A DNA stretch of 64,000 nt from Myxococcus xanthus (GTDB lineage: Bacteria > Myxococcota > Myxococcia > Myxococcales > Myxococcaceae): positions 1 through 64,000 of the forward strand of contig NZ_FNOH01000002.1 in NCBI RefSeq assembly GCF_900106535.1, given 5' to 3'. Numbering within the stretch: position 1 is the first letter of the stretch; each line of letters begins with the position of its first letter. Positions 1-8,100 of the stretch are shown piece by piece. The position numbers and the translations under genes are program-made. The notes beneath the pieces were generated by a model, which saw only the letters and a program-made list of their open reading frames with translations, searched no databases and had not been told where the DNA came from.

Positions 1-1
1 A

Positions 2-82
2 CTCAACACCCGCCCCCGCCAGACGCTCGACTGGCGCACCCCCGCCGAGGTATTCGCTCAAAGCGTTGCGATGACCGGCTGA
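2..82 (+). mobile_element. IS30-family transposase, C-terminal end only
   Basis: The first 27 codons of the window, up to the TGA at 80-82, encode the tail of an IS30-type transposase: a LNTRPRQTLDWRTPAEVF motif followed by a short end. In this DDE family the signature lies just before the stop. The catalytic residues and the start are outside the window, so it cannot be said whether the element is intact. I see no convincing terminal inverted repeat between 83 and the neighbouring gene end at 349. Confidence 0.75.
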
Positions 83-241
83 AACCGCCGCCGCTTCGAA
101 ACGCAATGCGTGGCACCTCCGCGCCCGCCGAACGGGGACGGGGCGAGGAGGCACGACAGCACGCCCGATGCGCGGCGTGGGGGCACCGGGCAGGCCACGG
201 CCTCCCTACCCGTCTGCTGTCAGCGTGGGGAAACGGCGCCC

Positions 242-315
242 CCCCGCGGGAAAGGCCCTGGGCCATCACGCGCGGTGTGGAGGGGCACCGGGCGCCCAAG
301 GCGTTTCCCGCGGGG
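242..315. repeat. 12-bp inverted repeat downstream of hmuV
   Basis: CCCCGCGGGAAA (242-253) is repeated exactly inverted as TTTCCCGCGGGG (304-315), with 50 bases between. It lies in the non-coding stretch between the transposase stop and the hmuV stop. It could act as a terminator-like structure for the haem operon or be a remnant of the insertion-sequence end. No U-tract follows. The rest of 83-348 shows no gene I would defend. Confidence 0.4.
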
Positions 316-348
316 AGCTGAATCCAGCGGGCACGGCTCCATCCGTGC

Positions 349-1152
349 TCAGGGAGTCAGCGGCGCGCGGCCCTCCGGGATGACCAGGGGACCGGGCGAG
401 CCCGGCCATTCGACGACCTGCACGCGCAGACCGAAGACGCGGGCCACCAACTCCTGGGAAAGCACCTGCGCCGGTGCGCCCAGTTCAACCACCCGGCCCT
501 CGGCGAGCACGGCCATCCGGTGCGCGTAACGCGCGGCCAGATTGAGGTCATGCAGCACCGCCAGCACCGCGCCACCCGCCTGGGCGAAGCGCGCCGCCGC
601 CTCCAGCACGAGGTGCTGGTGGGCCAGGTCCAGACTCGCCGTCGGCTCGTCCAGCAGCAGGTAACGGTGTCCGGATGCCAACGGTTCGGAGAGCTGAGCC
701 AGCACCCGCGACAGCTGCACACGCTGCCGCTCGCCCCCCGACAGCGTGAGATACGAACGTGAAGCCAGGTGCCGCGTGTCGGTGGCATCGAGCGCCGCCA
801 CCGCCGCCGCCAGGTCCGCGCTGCCCTCAGCGCGGCTCGAATGGGGACTCCGTCCCAGCAGCGCCACCTCCAGCGCCGTGAAGCCGAAGCCCAGCGACGA
901 CTCCTGGGGAAGCACGCCCAGCCGCATGGCCCGCTCCCGCGGCTTCCACTGCAACAAGGGAGTGCCGTCCAGAAGCACCTCGCCCGTCGAGCACCGCAGC
1001 TCGCCCGACATGGCGGACAGCAGCGTGGACTTGCCCGCGCCGTTGGGCCCCACGACGGCCAGCACCTCACCGGGCTCCAGCGTCAAATCCATGGGTCCCA
1101 GCGTCCGCCCACGGCCACGCCACACCTCGATGCCACGAACCTCCAGGCTCAT
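349..1152 (-). CDS. hmuV: haemin ABC transporter ATP-binding protein HmuV
   Basis: A 267-residue cytoplasmic ATPase that powers haem import through the inner-membrane permease HmuU. Walker A GPNGAGKST is at residues 35-43, the ABC signature LSGGE at 137-141 and Walker B LLLDEP at 165-170. Length and order fit the HmuV/FhuC/BtuD branch of iron-chelate importers. Its ATG overlaps the hmuU stop in an ATGA tetranucleotide (1149-1152), so the two are probably translationally coupled. It is the last gene of the Fur-controlled haem operon. A vitamin B12 or siderophore ATPase would look similar, but HmuS and HmuY in the same operon point to haem. Confidence 0.93.
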   Translation of the reverse strand: MSLEVRGIEVWRGRGRTLGPMDLTLEPGEVLAVVGPNGAGKSTLLSAMSGELRCSTGEVLLDGTPLLQWKPRERAMRLGVLPQESSLGFGFTALEVALLGRSPHSSRAEGSADLAAAVAALDATDTRHLASRSYLTLSGGERQRVQLSRVLAQLSEPLASGHRYLLLDEPTASLDLAHQHLVLEAAARFAQAGGAVLAVLHDLNLAARYAHRMAVLAEGRVVELGAPAQVLSQELVARVFGLRVQVVEWPGSPGPLVIPEGRAPLTP

Positions 1153-2237
1153 GCGGCCCCCTTGCGCGACAGCAGCCCGATGAAGACGGGAACGCCCAGC
1201 ACGGACGTGAGCGCGCCCACTGGCAACTCGGCGGGAATGGCCGCCGTGCGAGCCAGCAGGTCCGCGCCCACCAGCAGCGAGGCCCCCAGCAAGGCGGACG
1301 CACTGAGCAGCCGCCGGTGGTCAGGTCCCAGCGCCAACCGCAGCAGCGCGGGCACCAGCAAGCCCACGAAGGCGATGACGCCGGTGACGGACACCGCGGC
1401 CCCCACCCCCAGGGCCGCGGCGAGGATGAGCCGGCGCTTGAGGCGCTCGACATCCACGCCCAGGTGCCACGCCTCGCGCTCCCCCAGCAGCAGAAGGTTG
1501 AGGGTGCGCGCTTCACGCAGCAGCAGGCCCAGGGCGATGAGCAGCGGCGGCGTGGCTGCCCCCACCACGTCCCAGGACGCACCGCCCAGGCTGCCCCAGG
1601 TCCAGAAGGTGATGGAGCGGAGCTGCGCGTCGGTGGCCATCTGCGTGAGCAGACCGATGCCCGCGCCCGCCCCCGCGCTGACAGCCACGCCCGCCAGGAG
1701 GATGCGCGCCGTCTCCGTGCGACCGCCGCCCCCACCCAGCCGGTGCGCGAGCAACGTGGCGCCCAGCGCGCCCAGGAAGGCCGCGCCCGGCACCGCGAGC
1801 ATCCGCAGCGAGCCCAGGTGGGCGCTGAGGGCCACATCCATGACGATGGCCGCCACCGCCCCCAGCGCCGCGCCGCTGGAGGTGCCCAGCAGGCCGGGCT
1901 CCACCAGCGGGTTGCGGAACAACGCCTGCAGCGCGGCACCACAGGTGGCCAGTACGGCGCCCACCATGATGCCGAGCGTCACGCGCGGCAGGCGGATGGA
2001 CAGCAGCACCGCCTGCTGCACGGACTCCAGCTTGTGGCCGATGTCCAGGCCCACCCGTTCCAGCAGACTGCCCGCCAGTGCCAGCAGAGGCACCGGCACC
2101 GCGCCCACGGCGAGCGACAGGAGCACCACGCCCAGCAGCAGCGCCGTCAGCAACAGCCACGGACGCGGGGCTGCTGGCTGGATGGGCTCCTGGGTGCGGT
2201 AGGTGGCGGAGACGGGCGCAATCTCCGACGCACTCAT
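1149..2237 (-). CDS. hmuU: haemin ABC transporter permease HmuU (FecCD family)
   Basis: A 362-residue polytopic inner-membrane permease of the BtuC/FecCD family. It has long hydrophobic segments throughout and the conserved GxxLQxxxRNPLxxPxxLG region (here around GAALQALFRNPLVEPGLLG). It forms the channel that passes haem to the cytoplasm, energised by HmuV and fed by HmuT. The start ATG overlaps the hmuT stop (2234-2237) and the stop overlaps the hmuV start, giving a coupled T-U-V string. Confidence 0.93.
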   Translation of the reverse strand: MSASEIAPVSATYRTQEPIQPAAPRPWLLLTALLLGVVLLSLAVGAVPVPLLALAGSLLERVGLDIGHKLESVQQAVLLSIRLPRVTLGIMVGAVLATCGAALQALFRNPLVEPGLLGTSSGAALGAVAAIVMDVALSAHLGSLRMLAVPGAAFLGALGATLLAHRLGGGGGRTETARILLAGVAVSAGAGAGIGLLTQMATDAQLRSITFWTWGSLGGASWDVVGAATPPLLIALGLLLREARTLNLLLLGEREAWHLGVDVERLKRRLILAAALGVGAAVSVTGVIAFVGLLVPALLRLALGPDHRRLLSASALLGASLLVGADLLARTAAIPAELPVGALTSVLGVPVFIGLLSRKGAA

Positions 2238-3136
2238 TTGCGGCCCCGAGCCGGGGACGTGTACCCATCCTGCAAGCGGCTCACGGCCTTGCCCAGGTGA
2301 GGCCCCAGCCCCATGAAGTGGACGTCGTCCACGGTGATGAGGCGCCAGCCGCGCACCTGCGACAGGCCGGGCGTGCGCGACAGGCCCTCCTCACCGCCCA
2401 CCGGCTCCAGGGAGCTGGCTGGCATGAGGATGAAGTCCGGCGCCGCTTCGACCACCGCCTCCGCCGTCAGCGGCTTGTGGCCCGCATAGCCGGCGATGGC
2501 ATTCACGCCGCCCGACAGCGTGACGAGCTCGCCCGCCGCCGTCCCGGCGCCCGCCACCATGAGGACGTTGGCCCCGCGCGCGTACAGCGCGAGGACCCGC
2601 GGCGGCTTCGCGTCCTTGCGCGCCGCCGTGCGCTCCTGCGCCTTGCGCAGGTCCGAGTCCAATTGCTTGACCAGGGCCTCACCCTGCTCGGCCTTGCCCA
2701 GGCGCTGCGCGAGCGTCCGGATGCGCTCGCGCGTGGCTTCGACGGTGTGCTTGTTCGGCAGCACCACCACGTCCACGCCCACCGTCTTGAGCTGCTCGAG
2801 CACGCCCGGAGGGCCCGCCTCCTCGGACGCCAGCAACTGCGACGTCCCCAGCGCGACGATGGCCTCCGATGACAGCGCCCGCTGGTAGCCCACCTTCGGC
2901 GACTTCCGGGCGACCTCCAACGCCAGGCTGGTGTCGTCCACGCCCACCACCTGCCCGCCCGCGCCCAGCGCGAAGACGGTTTCGGTGATGGCGGGGCCGA
3001 CGGTGACCAGCTTCGCCGCGTTGACCGGGGCCTTGGCCGCGGCCGCCGCCGGAGGCTTCGCGGGCGCCGGCGCCGCCGCGTGCGCGAGCGAGGCCACCGC
3101 CATGAAGACCCACGACAGCCCGAACGCGCGGCTCAT
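2234..3136 (-). CDS. hmuT: periplasmic haemin-binding protein HmuT
   Basis: A 300-residue periplasmic substrate-binding protein of the BtuF/HmuT type that carries haem from the outer-membrane receptor to HmuU. The chosen ATG at 3136 overlaps the hmuS stop as ATGA and opens a clear Sec signal (MSRAFGLSWVFMAVASLAHA) followed by a Pro/Ala linker. Longer upstream extensions of this frame only shadow hmuS. The mature part has the family layout: an ITETVFALGAGGQVVGVDD region near the N-terminus and a C-terminal lobe. No lipobox is present, so it is probably soluble. Confidence 0.9.
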   Translation of the reverse strand: MSRAFGLSWVFMAVASLAHAAAPAPAKPPAAAAAKAPVNAAKLVTVGPAITETVFALGAGGQVVGVDDTSLALEVARKSPKVGYQRALSSEAIVALGTSQLLASEEAGPPGVLEQLKTVGVDVVVLPNKHTVEATRERIRTLAQRLGKAEQGEALVKQLDSDLRKAQERTAARKDAKPPRVLALYARGANVLMVAGAGTAAGELVTLSGGVNAIAGYAGHKPLTAEAVVEAAPDFILMPASSLEPVGGEEGLSRTPGLSQVRGWRLITVDDVHFMGLGPHLGKAVSRLQDGYTSPARGRK

Positions 3137-4221
3137 CGCGACACCTCGCTCGCGGGCAGCGCCGTGGCCAGCTCTTCGGCCAGCGCGCGCCACTCGGGCG
3201 ACTCGGGCTGCCCCGGCTTCCGCTTGCCGAAGATGAGCGCGATGTTCTCCCCCGCCTCGTTGAACAGCTCCAGGGACGTGACGACGCCGTCCCGCGTGGG
3301 CTTGCGCACGACCCACGCCGAGTGGACGTGGTCCGCGCGGACGTGGAGGTTGAAGCCCGCGTCCAACACGTTCATCCACGGTCCCATCGGCTTCACGTTC
3401 TTCACCGGGCCGGTGTGAATCTGGATGCAGCCGGGGTTGCCCACGAAAATCATGATGGGCAGCTCCGTCGCGGACGCCTTCTCCAGCACCCACGTCAGCG
3501 AGGACGTCGCCACCGGGGTGGTGAGCTCCGGCTCGGCCAGGCGGAGCGCCTGGGTGCGCGCCACACTGAAGCGGTTGAGCAGCATGAAGAACTCATGCGT
3601 GTCCTGGAGCGCGCGCCAGCCGGAGCGCAGCCCCTCCGCGTCAATCTCACTGTCGGGCTTGGGCTCCACCGCGAGCGTGGCCGGGACGATGCTGAGCACC
3701 GGCGACTGGTCCGCGTGGGTGAATTCCTTCACCAGGGTGTCGAACGTCTCCTCGCGCCCTGCCTCCTCCATGTAGAGCTTGTGGACGGCCGTCCCCGACG
3801 CGTCGAAGAACTGGAGGCTGCGGCGGATGCCATCGCCGTGCGGCTCGCGGATGGCGAAGCCGAAGCTCCAGCGCGTGAAGAACAGGCGCAGGTCGATTTC
3901 CTCGTCCAGCACCAGCCCCTGCTTGCCGTGCAGCTCGATGTTGCGCCAGGTGCCACGCTTCTCGTGCACGGCATGCGCGTTGCGCGTGAGCGACATCACC
4001 CGCCCCAGCGACTCGAAACGAGGCAGGAGCGCATCCAGCCGGAGGTCCAGCCGGACGACGCTCTCCCCAAGTCCCGTGGCGAGCAACTGCGCTTCACTCA
4101 CACCCAACTGCTCGGCGGCGTCACGGATACGGGTGCGAGGCTGCTCCTCGCGGAGGGTCTGCCAGCGCTGGCGCAGACGGGAGGACTCGGAAACGACATC
4201 AGAGTTCGCGGTCTGATTCAT
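3133..4221 (-). CDS. hmuS: haemin-degrading factor HmuS/HemS
   Basis: A cytoplasmic haem-binding protein of the HmuS/HemS/ChuS family, thought to bind or degrade haem and release iron. It shows the usual internal duplication: two related halves each contain an IxxHxGxV-like segment (WRNIELHGKQGLVLDEEIDL in the first half, GCIQIHTGPVKNVKPMGPW in the second). I prefer the ATG at 4221 (362 residues), since the GTG at 4230 sits directly on the AGG. Its stop overlaps the hmuT start. It follows the HmuY gene by 27 bases in the same operon. Confidence 0.92.
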   Translation of the reverse strand: MNQTANSDVVSESSRLRQRWQTLREEQPRTRIRDAAEQLGVSEAQLLATGLGESVVRLDLRLDALLPRFESLGRVMSLTRNAHAVHEKRGTWRNIELHGKQGLVLDEEIDLRLFFTRWSFGFAIREPHGDGIRRSLQFFDASGTAVHKLYMEEAGREETFDTLVKEFTHADQSPVLSIVPATLAVEPKPDSEIDAEGLRSGWRALQDTHEFFMLLNRFSVARTQALRLAEPELTTPVATSSLTWVLEKASATELPIMIFVGNPGCIQIHTGPVKNVKPMGPWMNVLDAGFNLHVRADHVHSAWVVRKPTRDGVVTSLELFNEAGENIALIFGKRKPGQPESPEWRALAEELATALPASEVSR

Positions 4222-4248
4222 GTTGGACACCTGGAAGTGGAAGGAGGC

Positions 4249-4908
4249 TCAGTACGAGGACGGCTGCGTCACCGCGCTGCCGCTGGAGGCGGGGCCAGGC
4301 ACCTTCGCCCAGCGGAACGACAACATCCCCGGCGTGCCCGCATCGTCGTAATAGGACTGCATGGCGACCTTGAAGTAGTCACCAGCGTCGGAGCGGACGA
4401 CGTACACATTGCGACGCGCCGTGAGGGCGTGCGTCGTCATGTCATAGACGTACCACCCGTCGCCCTGCTGGAAGGCGCTGTCCGGGTCCTCGCCCCGATC
4501 CGGGCCGTCCTCGGAATCCGCGACGTAGCCGTCCGCAGGAGCCCGCGTCACCGCCGCGAAGTCCGTCTCGAGGAGCACCGCCACCGCCACGTTGCCGGTA
4601 CCACTCACGCCGCCCCGGGTGCGGACGTTGAAGCGGTTGAAGGCCAGGTCCCAGACAGTGTCATCAGAAGCACTCACCTGCGCGCCCTTGTCCAGGTCCA
4701 GGCCAATCCAGTCCGCGCTGCTCGTCGCGTTCACGGTGGTGGTGTACGAGCCGTCATCGTTGGCCACGTGATTCACGTGGGAGCCATCCGTCGGAGGGTT
4801 CTCTGATGGCAGCTCGAGGTCATCGCCGCACGCGGACAGGGAACCGGCCAGCAGCAGGGCGGCGGCGGCGCGGCCCAGGAAGGAGGAATGGGAAGAGAAG
4901 CGGGACAT
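4249..4908 (-). CDS. hmuY: HmuY-family haem-binding lipoprotein
   Basis: A 219-residue secreted lipoprotein. After an N-terminal hydrophobic stretch, a lipobox LSAC is followed by GDDLE. The body has the features of HmuY proteins, the haem-capturing lipoproteins first described in Porphyromonas: a VNATSSADWIGLDLD-like start, WDLAFNRFNVRTRGG, a long middle with GWYVYD, and a C-terminal YFKVAMQSYYDDAG. A strong AAGGAG lies 5 bases upstream of the ATG. It probably collects haem at the outer surface and delivers it to the adjacent TonB-dependent receptor. Which residues ligate haem cannot be told by eye. Confidence 0.85.
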   Translation of the reverse strand: MSRFSSHSSFLGRAAAALLLAGSLSACGDDLELPSENPPTDGSHVNHVANDDGSYTTTVNATSSADWIGLDLDKGAQVSASDDTVWDLAFNRFNVRTRGGVSGTGNVAVAVLLETDFAAVTRAPADGYVADSEDGPDRGEDPDSAFQQGDGWYVYDMTTHALTARRNVYVVRSDAGDYFKVAMQSYYDDAGTPGMLSFRWAKVPGPASSGSAVTQPSSY

Positions 4909-4941
4909 CGGGACTCCTTGAGTGAGAGGTGGAAGGGAGCG

Positions 4942-6957
4942 TCAGAGCCGGGCGGAGATGCCGGCCTGGATGGCGCGAGGGGGAATCGGAAGGTCGGTGG
5001 GGTTGCCCGCGTTCGCGAGGTTGGTGCCCAGCACGAAGAACTGGAGCTCCTCGCGCATGCGCCAACCCAGCCGGGCATCCACGGTGACGTAGGTCTTCGC
5101 GTCGTACGGGTTGGCGACGCCGTCACCGTCCGTGTCCGGGTAGAAGGGACGCGGCCCCACGAGCGCGCCGCGCACCCAGGCCTCCAGGCCCGACGTCCGG
5201 TGACGCCAGGTAGCCTGCGCGGTGAGGCGATGGCGCGCCTGCCCTTCCAGCGCCAGCCCCGTCTCCTCCGAACGACCGTCGGTGAGCGTGTAGCCCAGCT
5301 CCGCGGAGATGCGGCCGGGCAACTGCTGACGCACGCCCATCTCGCCGCCGCGCACGCGCGCACGCGCGATGTTCACGTAGGTGAAGAGCTGCTGCGGACC
5401 GACCACCTCCGTGGAGACGCCAATCATGTCCTGAAGGTTGTGCTGGAAGGCGCTCACCCACAGGAGCGAGGACTCCGCGGGCTTCACCTCCACCGACAGA
5501 TTGAAGCTGCGCGAGCGCTCCGGACGCAGGTCCGGATTGCCGTGCACCCGGTAGCCCACGCTGGGGTTTTCGAAGTCGAGCAGCATCTCCTGGAAGCCCG
5601 GCGCCCGGAACGCCCAGCCGTAGCTGCCGCGCAGCGTGAGCCAGGACGTCGGGTCCATGCGCGCCGCCAGCCGGGGCGTCACCGCCGTACCGAACTGCGT
5701 GTCCGTGTCCACTCGCGCACCCGGCACCAGCGTCAGCTTCAAGCGCGGCACCAGGGTCCAGTTGTCCTGCACGTAGATGGACGCGCGGGCGCGCTGGCCG
5801 GTGCCGTCTTCGCCCAGCCGGTCCGCCTGCAACCATTCGCCGAGCAGCTCCGCGCCCACCACGAAGGCGTGGGTGTCTCCCAGCTTCGCGTCCAGTTGCG
5901 CGCCCAGCCGGCCCTGCTGCTCGCGCGTGTCCTCGATGGTGTCCAACGCGTTGGAGCGGCGCTGGTCCCTCAGGTAGCGCCGGTTGAACCACGCATAGGC
6001 GCCATCCACGCGCAGCGAGGCGTTGTTGGACAGCCTCCACTGTGGAGACAGGCGAACGGAGAGCGAGTCATCCCGGCTGGCGCGGTCGAAGATGGCGCCT
6101 GTCACGCCCACGTCCACGCCCCGCTGCACCCGACGCGCATAGGTGGCGTTGGCCTGCAACGCCGTGCCCTCACTGATGCGCAAGTCACCGCCCGCGGACG
6201 CGTCGATGCCATCCAGGCTGCTGCCCGTGGTGCCGATGCTCGTCGGGTCCAGGAGGTACGCGTCCCGCCGCGCCAGACCGCCGCTCAGACGCAGCCCCCA
6301 GTTCTCGCCCTTCGCCTCGCCGGTGGCGTCCAGCTCCAGCCGCTGCATGGAGCCGTAGGAGGCGCGCAGCTCGGCGCCCAGCGGACGGCGGGCACGGCGG
6401 GTGATGAGGTTCACCACGCCCGCCACCGCGTCACTGCCGTAGAGGACCGACGAGGGGCCCTTCACGACTTCCACCTGTTCGATGTCCTCGGTGGACAGGC
6501 GGGACAGGTCCACGCTTCCGGCCACCCGGCCGGCCACGCGCTCACCGTCCACCAGCACCAGGACGTACTCCGGCGACAGGCCCTGCAACTGCACCGTGGC
6601 GCCCGCGAACGTCTGCACCACCTGGAGCCCAGGGTGCGCGGCAAGCAACTCCGACGCGTCCCGCGCCCCGCTGGCCAGGATGTCCGAGCGGGTAATGACC
6701 TCCGTGGCCACCGCCGAATCCTCGAGCCGCTCCGGCGAACGCGACGCCGTCACCACCGTGCGCGCTTCCGGCAGCGCCTCCGCGTCTAACGCGGGCTCCG
6801 GCCCCGCATCGGCCTGGGCCACCTGCGCATCGGGCGGAGCCTCCGCGGTGGAAGCCTCGCTGGAAGCCACCTCGGTGGCAGGCGCTTCACTGCCACCGCC
6901 CCACGCCGTCCACGGCATGGAACAGGCCACGAAGAGCAAACACCCACGCCACGCCAT
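4942..6957 (-). CDS. hmuR: TonB-dependent haem/haemoprotein receptor
   Basis: A 671-residue outer-membrane receptor. A signal peptide is followed by an acidic Ala/Glu linker. Then comes a TonB-box/plug start (RTVVTASRSPERLEDS, near residue 66) and the plug motif VEVVKGPSSVLYGSDAVAGVVNLIT, whose glycines are typical. The rest is alternating beta-strand ending in a terminal aromatic/Leu strand (AGISARL). GGAGG lies 7 bases before the ATG. Its position at the head of the HmuY-HmuS-HmuTUV genes and behind a Fur box makes haem or haemoprotein the likely ligand. The symbol is by context. Confidence 0.88.
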   Translation of the reverse strand: MAWRGCLLFVACSMPWTAWGGGSEAPATEVASSEASTAEAPPDAQVAQADAGPEPALDAEALPEARTVVTASRSPERLEDSAVATEVITRSDILASGARDASELLAAHPGLQVVQTFAGATVQLQGLSPEYVLVLVDGERVAGRVAGSVDLSRLSTEDIEQVEVVKGPSSVLYGSDAVAGVVNLITRRARRPLGAELRASYGSMQRLELDATGEAKGENWGLRLSGGLARRDAYLLDPTSIGTTGSSLDGIDASAGGDLRISEGTALQANATYARRVQRGVDVGVTGAIFDRASRDDSLSVRLSPQWRLSNNASLRVDGAYAWFNRRYLRDQRRSNALDTIEDTREQQGRLGAQLDAKLGDTHAFVVGAELLGEWLQADRLGEDGTGQRARASIYVQDNWTLVPRLKLTLVPGARVDTDTQFGTAVTPRLAARMDPTSWLTLRGSYGWAFRAPGFQEMLLDFENPSVGYRVHGNPDLRPERSRSFNLSVEVKPAESSLLWVSAFQHNLQDMIGVSTEVVGPQQLFTYVNIARARVRGGEMGVRQQLPGRISAELGYTLTDGRSEETGLALEGQARHRLTAQATWRHRTSGLEAWVRGALVGPRPFYPDTDGDGVANPYDAKTYVTVDARLGWRMREELQFFVLGTNLANAGNPTDLPIPPRAIQAGISARL

Positions 6958-7087
6958 GCTGCGTCCTCCGGCGCAAGGCCGGGGGCCTTTCGCGGAAGGC
7001 CCTGTAGGGCGCTGGGCTCAATGGCCTCGGGCCTCAGGAAAAGACCTCACTGCACCGGGCCTGCGCGGCCCGGGAACGACTCACACG

Positions 7088-7282
7088 TCAGCGGCCTGAG
7101 CCGCTCACCTGCGCACCACCACCACCGCCTCCCGGCGGCGTTCGCTCCAGGGGCACCACCTGCGTCCGGTGGCAGCGGCGGCACTTGAGCTCCACGCCCT
7201 CCGGTACCAACCGCGCCAGCAGGCTGCCGCACATGCAGCGCAGCTCCTCCGCCCCGCCTTCACCGTGGCAACCGTCGCGCAT
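7088..7282 (-). CDS. small Com-like zinc-ribbon protein, first gene of the haem operon
   Basis: A 64-residue protein with two cysteine knuckles, RCMCG and KCRRCHRT, separated by LLARLVPEGVEL. This spacing and wording recall the Mu Com-like small zinc-ribbon family, which binds metal and sometimes RNA. The C-terminus is a poly-Gly, probably disordered tail. AGGAG is 5 bases upstream of the ATG at 7282; a GTG three bases earlier is a poorer start. It is the first gene after the Fur-box promoter, with 130 bases between its stop and the receptor. A role in iron sensing or translational control of the operon is speculation. Confidence 0.7.
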   Translation of the reverse strand: MRDGCHGEGGAEELRCMCGSLLARLVPEGVELKCRRCHRTQVVPLERTPPGGGGGGAQVSGSGR

Positions 7283-7309
7283 CACCGCTCCTGACTCGAA
7301 ACGACGGCG

Positions 7310-7338
7310 ACGATATTGATACTGATTTTCAAAGTCAA
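7310..7338 (-). promoter_or_regulatory. sigma70-type promoter of the haem operon
   Basis: Read on the minus strand, -35 TTGACT (7333-7338), a 17-base spacer and -10 TATCGT (7310-7315) sit upstream of the zinc-ribbon gene. Transcription would begin near 7303, about 20 bases before the ATG at 7282. The spacing is ideal and the Fur site fills the spacer. Confidence 0.65.
7317..7331 (-). promoter_or_regulatory. Fur box
   Basis: TGAAAATCAGTATCA on the minus strand matches the 7-1-7 Fur consensus TGATAATNATTATCA at 12 of 14 informative positions. It is a striking AT-rich palindrome in GC-rich surroundings. It lies between the -35 and -10 elements, so iron-loaded Fur would block RNA polymerase directly. 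It would control all seven haem genes. Confidence 0.8.
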
Positions 7339-7393
7339 ACGATTGGCGAAAAACCCGCCCCTGTGCGAATCCGGGTGTGCGGGAGCGCGCCGC

Positions 7394-8032
7394 TCAGTGA
7401 ACCTTGGAGCGCGCGGAGGTGTCGCGAGCCAGACGCACCTTGGGCGTCACCATGCGAGCGACACCGGAGTAGAGCTGTTCCTCGGTGTAGACCTTCCGCA
7501 CCCGGCGATGGCTGCCGGGGTGGTAGGCGGGACCGGGCCGCTCCAGCCACTGGAGGATGCGTACCTCGCCGGAGTGGGCCATGGCGGCCAGCAGCTCCGG
7601 GGGGCACAGCTTGAGGTAGCGGCGCACCAGCGGCTTGAGCTTGCGAGAGAAGTTGCGCCCCAGCACGGCATGGCGCCGGCCGGAGTGCAGCGTCCCGTCG
7701 AAGCGGCGCGACAGGTGGAAGAGCTCGTGAATCACCGTCTCCACGCGAGCCTGCGCGGTGGACCCCCGGAAGAAGAGCGGCCGGAGCGTGACGCAGTACA
7801 GCATCCGCTTGCCCCCGATGCGGATGATGGGCTTGCGGCGTCCGGTACGGTCCGTGCTCTTCCCACCCCGGAAGCACAGGGGCTTCACGGTGCCCCGGGA
7901 GGCGCGGCGGGCCTCACCGGCCACCACGAGGATGCGGCCCGCCTTCACATGCCCGAACTCCGGCATCTTCGCCGAGATGTCCCGGATGAGAGAGCGGAGC
8001 GTCTTGTTGAAGTTGGGGCGGCGTTGGGCCAC
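7394..8032 (-). CDS. HExxH-containing putative metallopeptidase
   Basis: A 212-residue protein whose centre carries VIHELFHLSRRFDG, an HExxH zinc site, followed about a dozen residues later by SGRRHAVLG, which could supply a third ligand. It is basic and has no signal peptide. The start is uncertain: the ATG at 8089 gives a low-complexity proline-rich leader, so I prefer the GTG at 8032, where RPNFNKTLRSLI begins the folded part. It resembles SprT-like or uncharacterised bacterial metallopeptidase domains only in the motif. Substrate and location are unknown. It is separate from the haem operon promoter. Confidence 0.6.
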   Translation of the reverse strand: MAQRRPNFNKTLRSLIRDISAKMPEFGHVKAGRILVVAGEARRASRGTVKPLCFRGGKSTDRTGRRKPIIRIGGKRMLYCVTLRPLFFRGSTAQARVETVIHELFHLSRRFDGTLHSGRRHAVLGRNFSRKLKPLVRRYLKLCPPELLAAMAHSGEVRILQWLERPGPAYHPGSHRRVRKVYTEEQLYSGVARMVTPKVRLARDTSARSKVH

Positions 8033-8100
8033 GGGTGGTGGACAGTCTAGCGGAAAAGCCCTTGAGAGGACTCCAGGGGGTGGCCACATTGTCTAGCGTC

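Noticed and set aside
4888-6789. 633-codon plus-strand frame over the TonB receptor
   Set aside because: It mirrors the receptor gene, lacks any recognisable domain and shows reverse GC-position bias.
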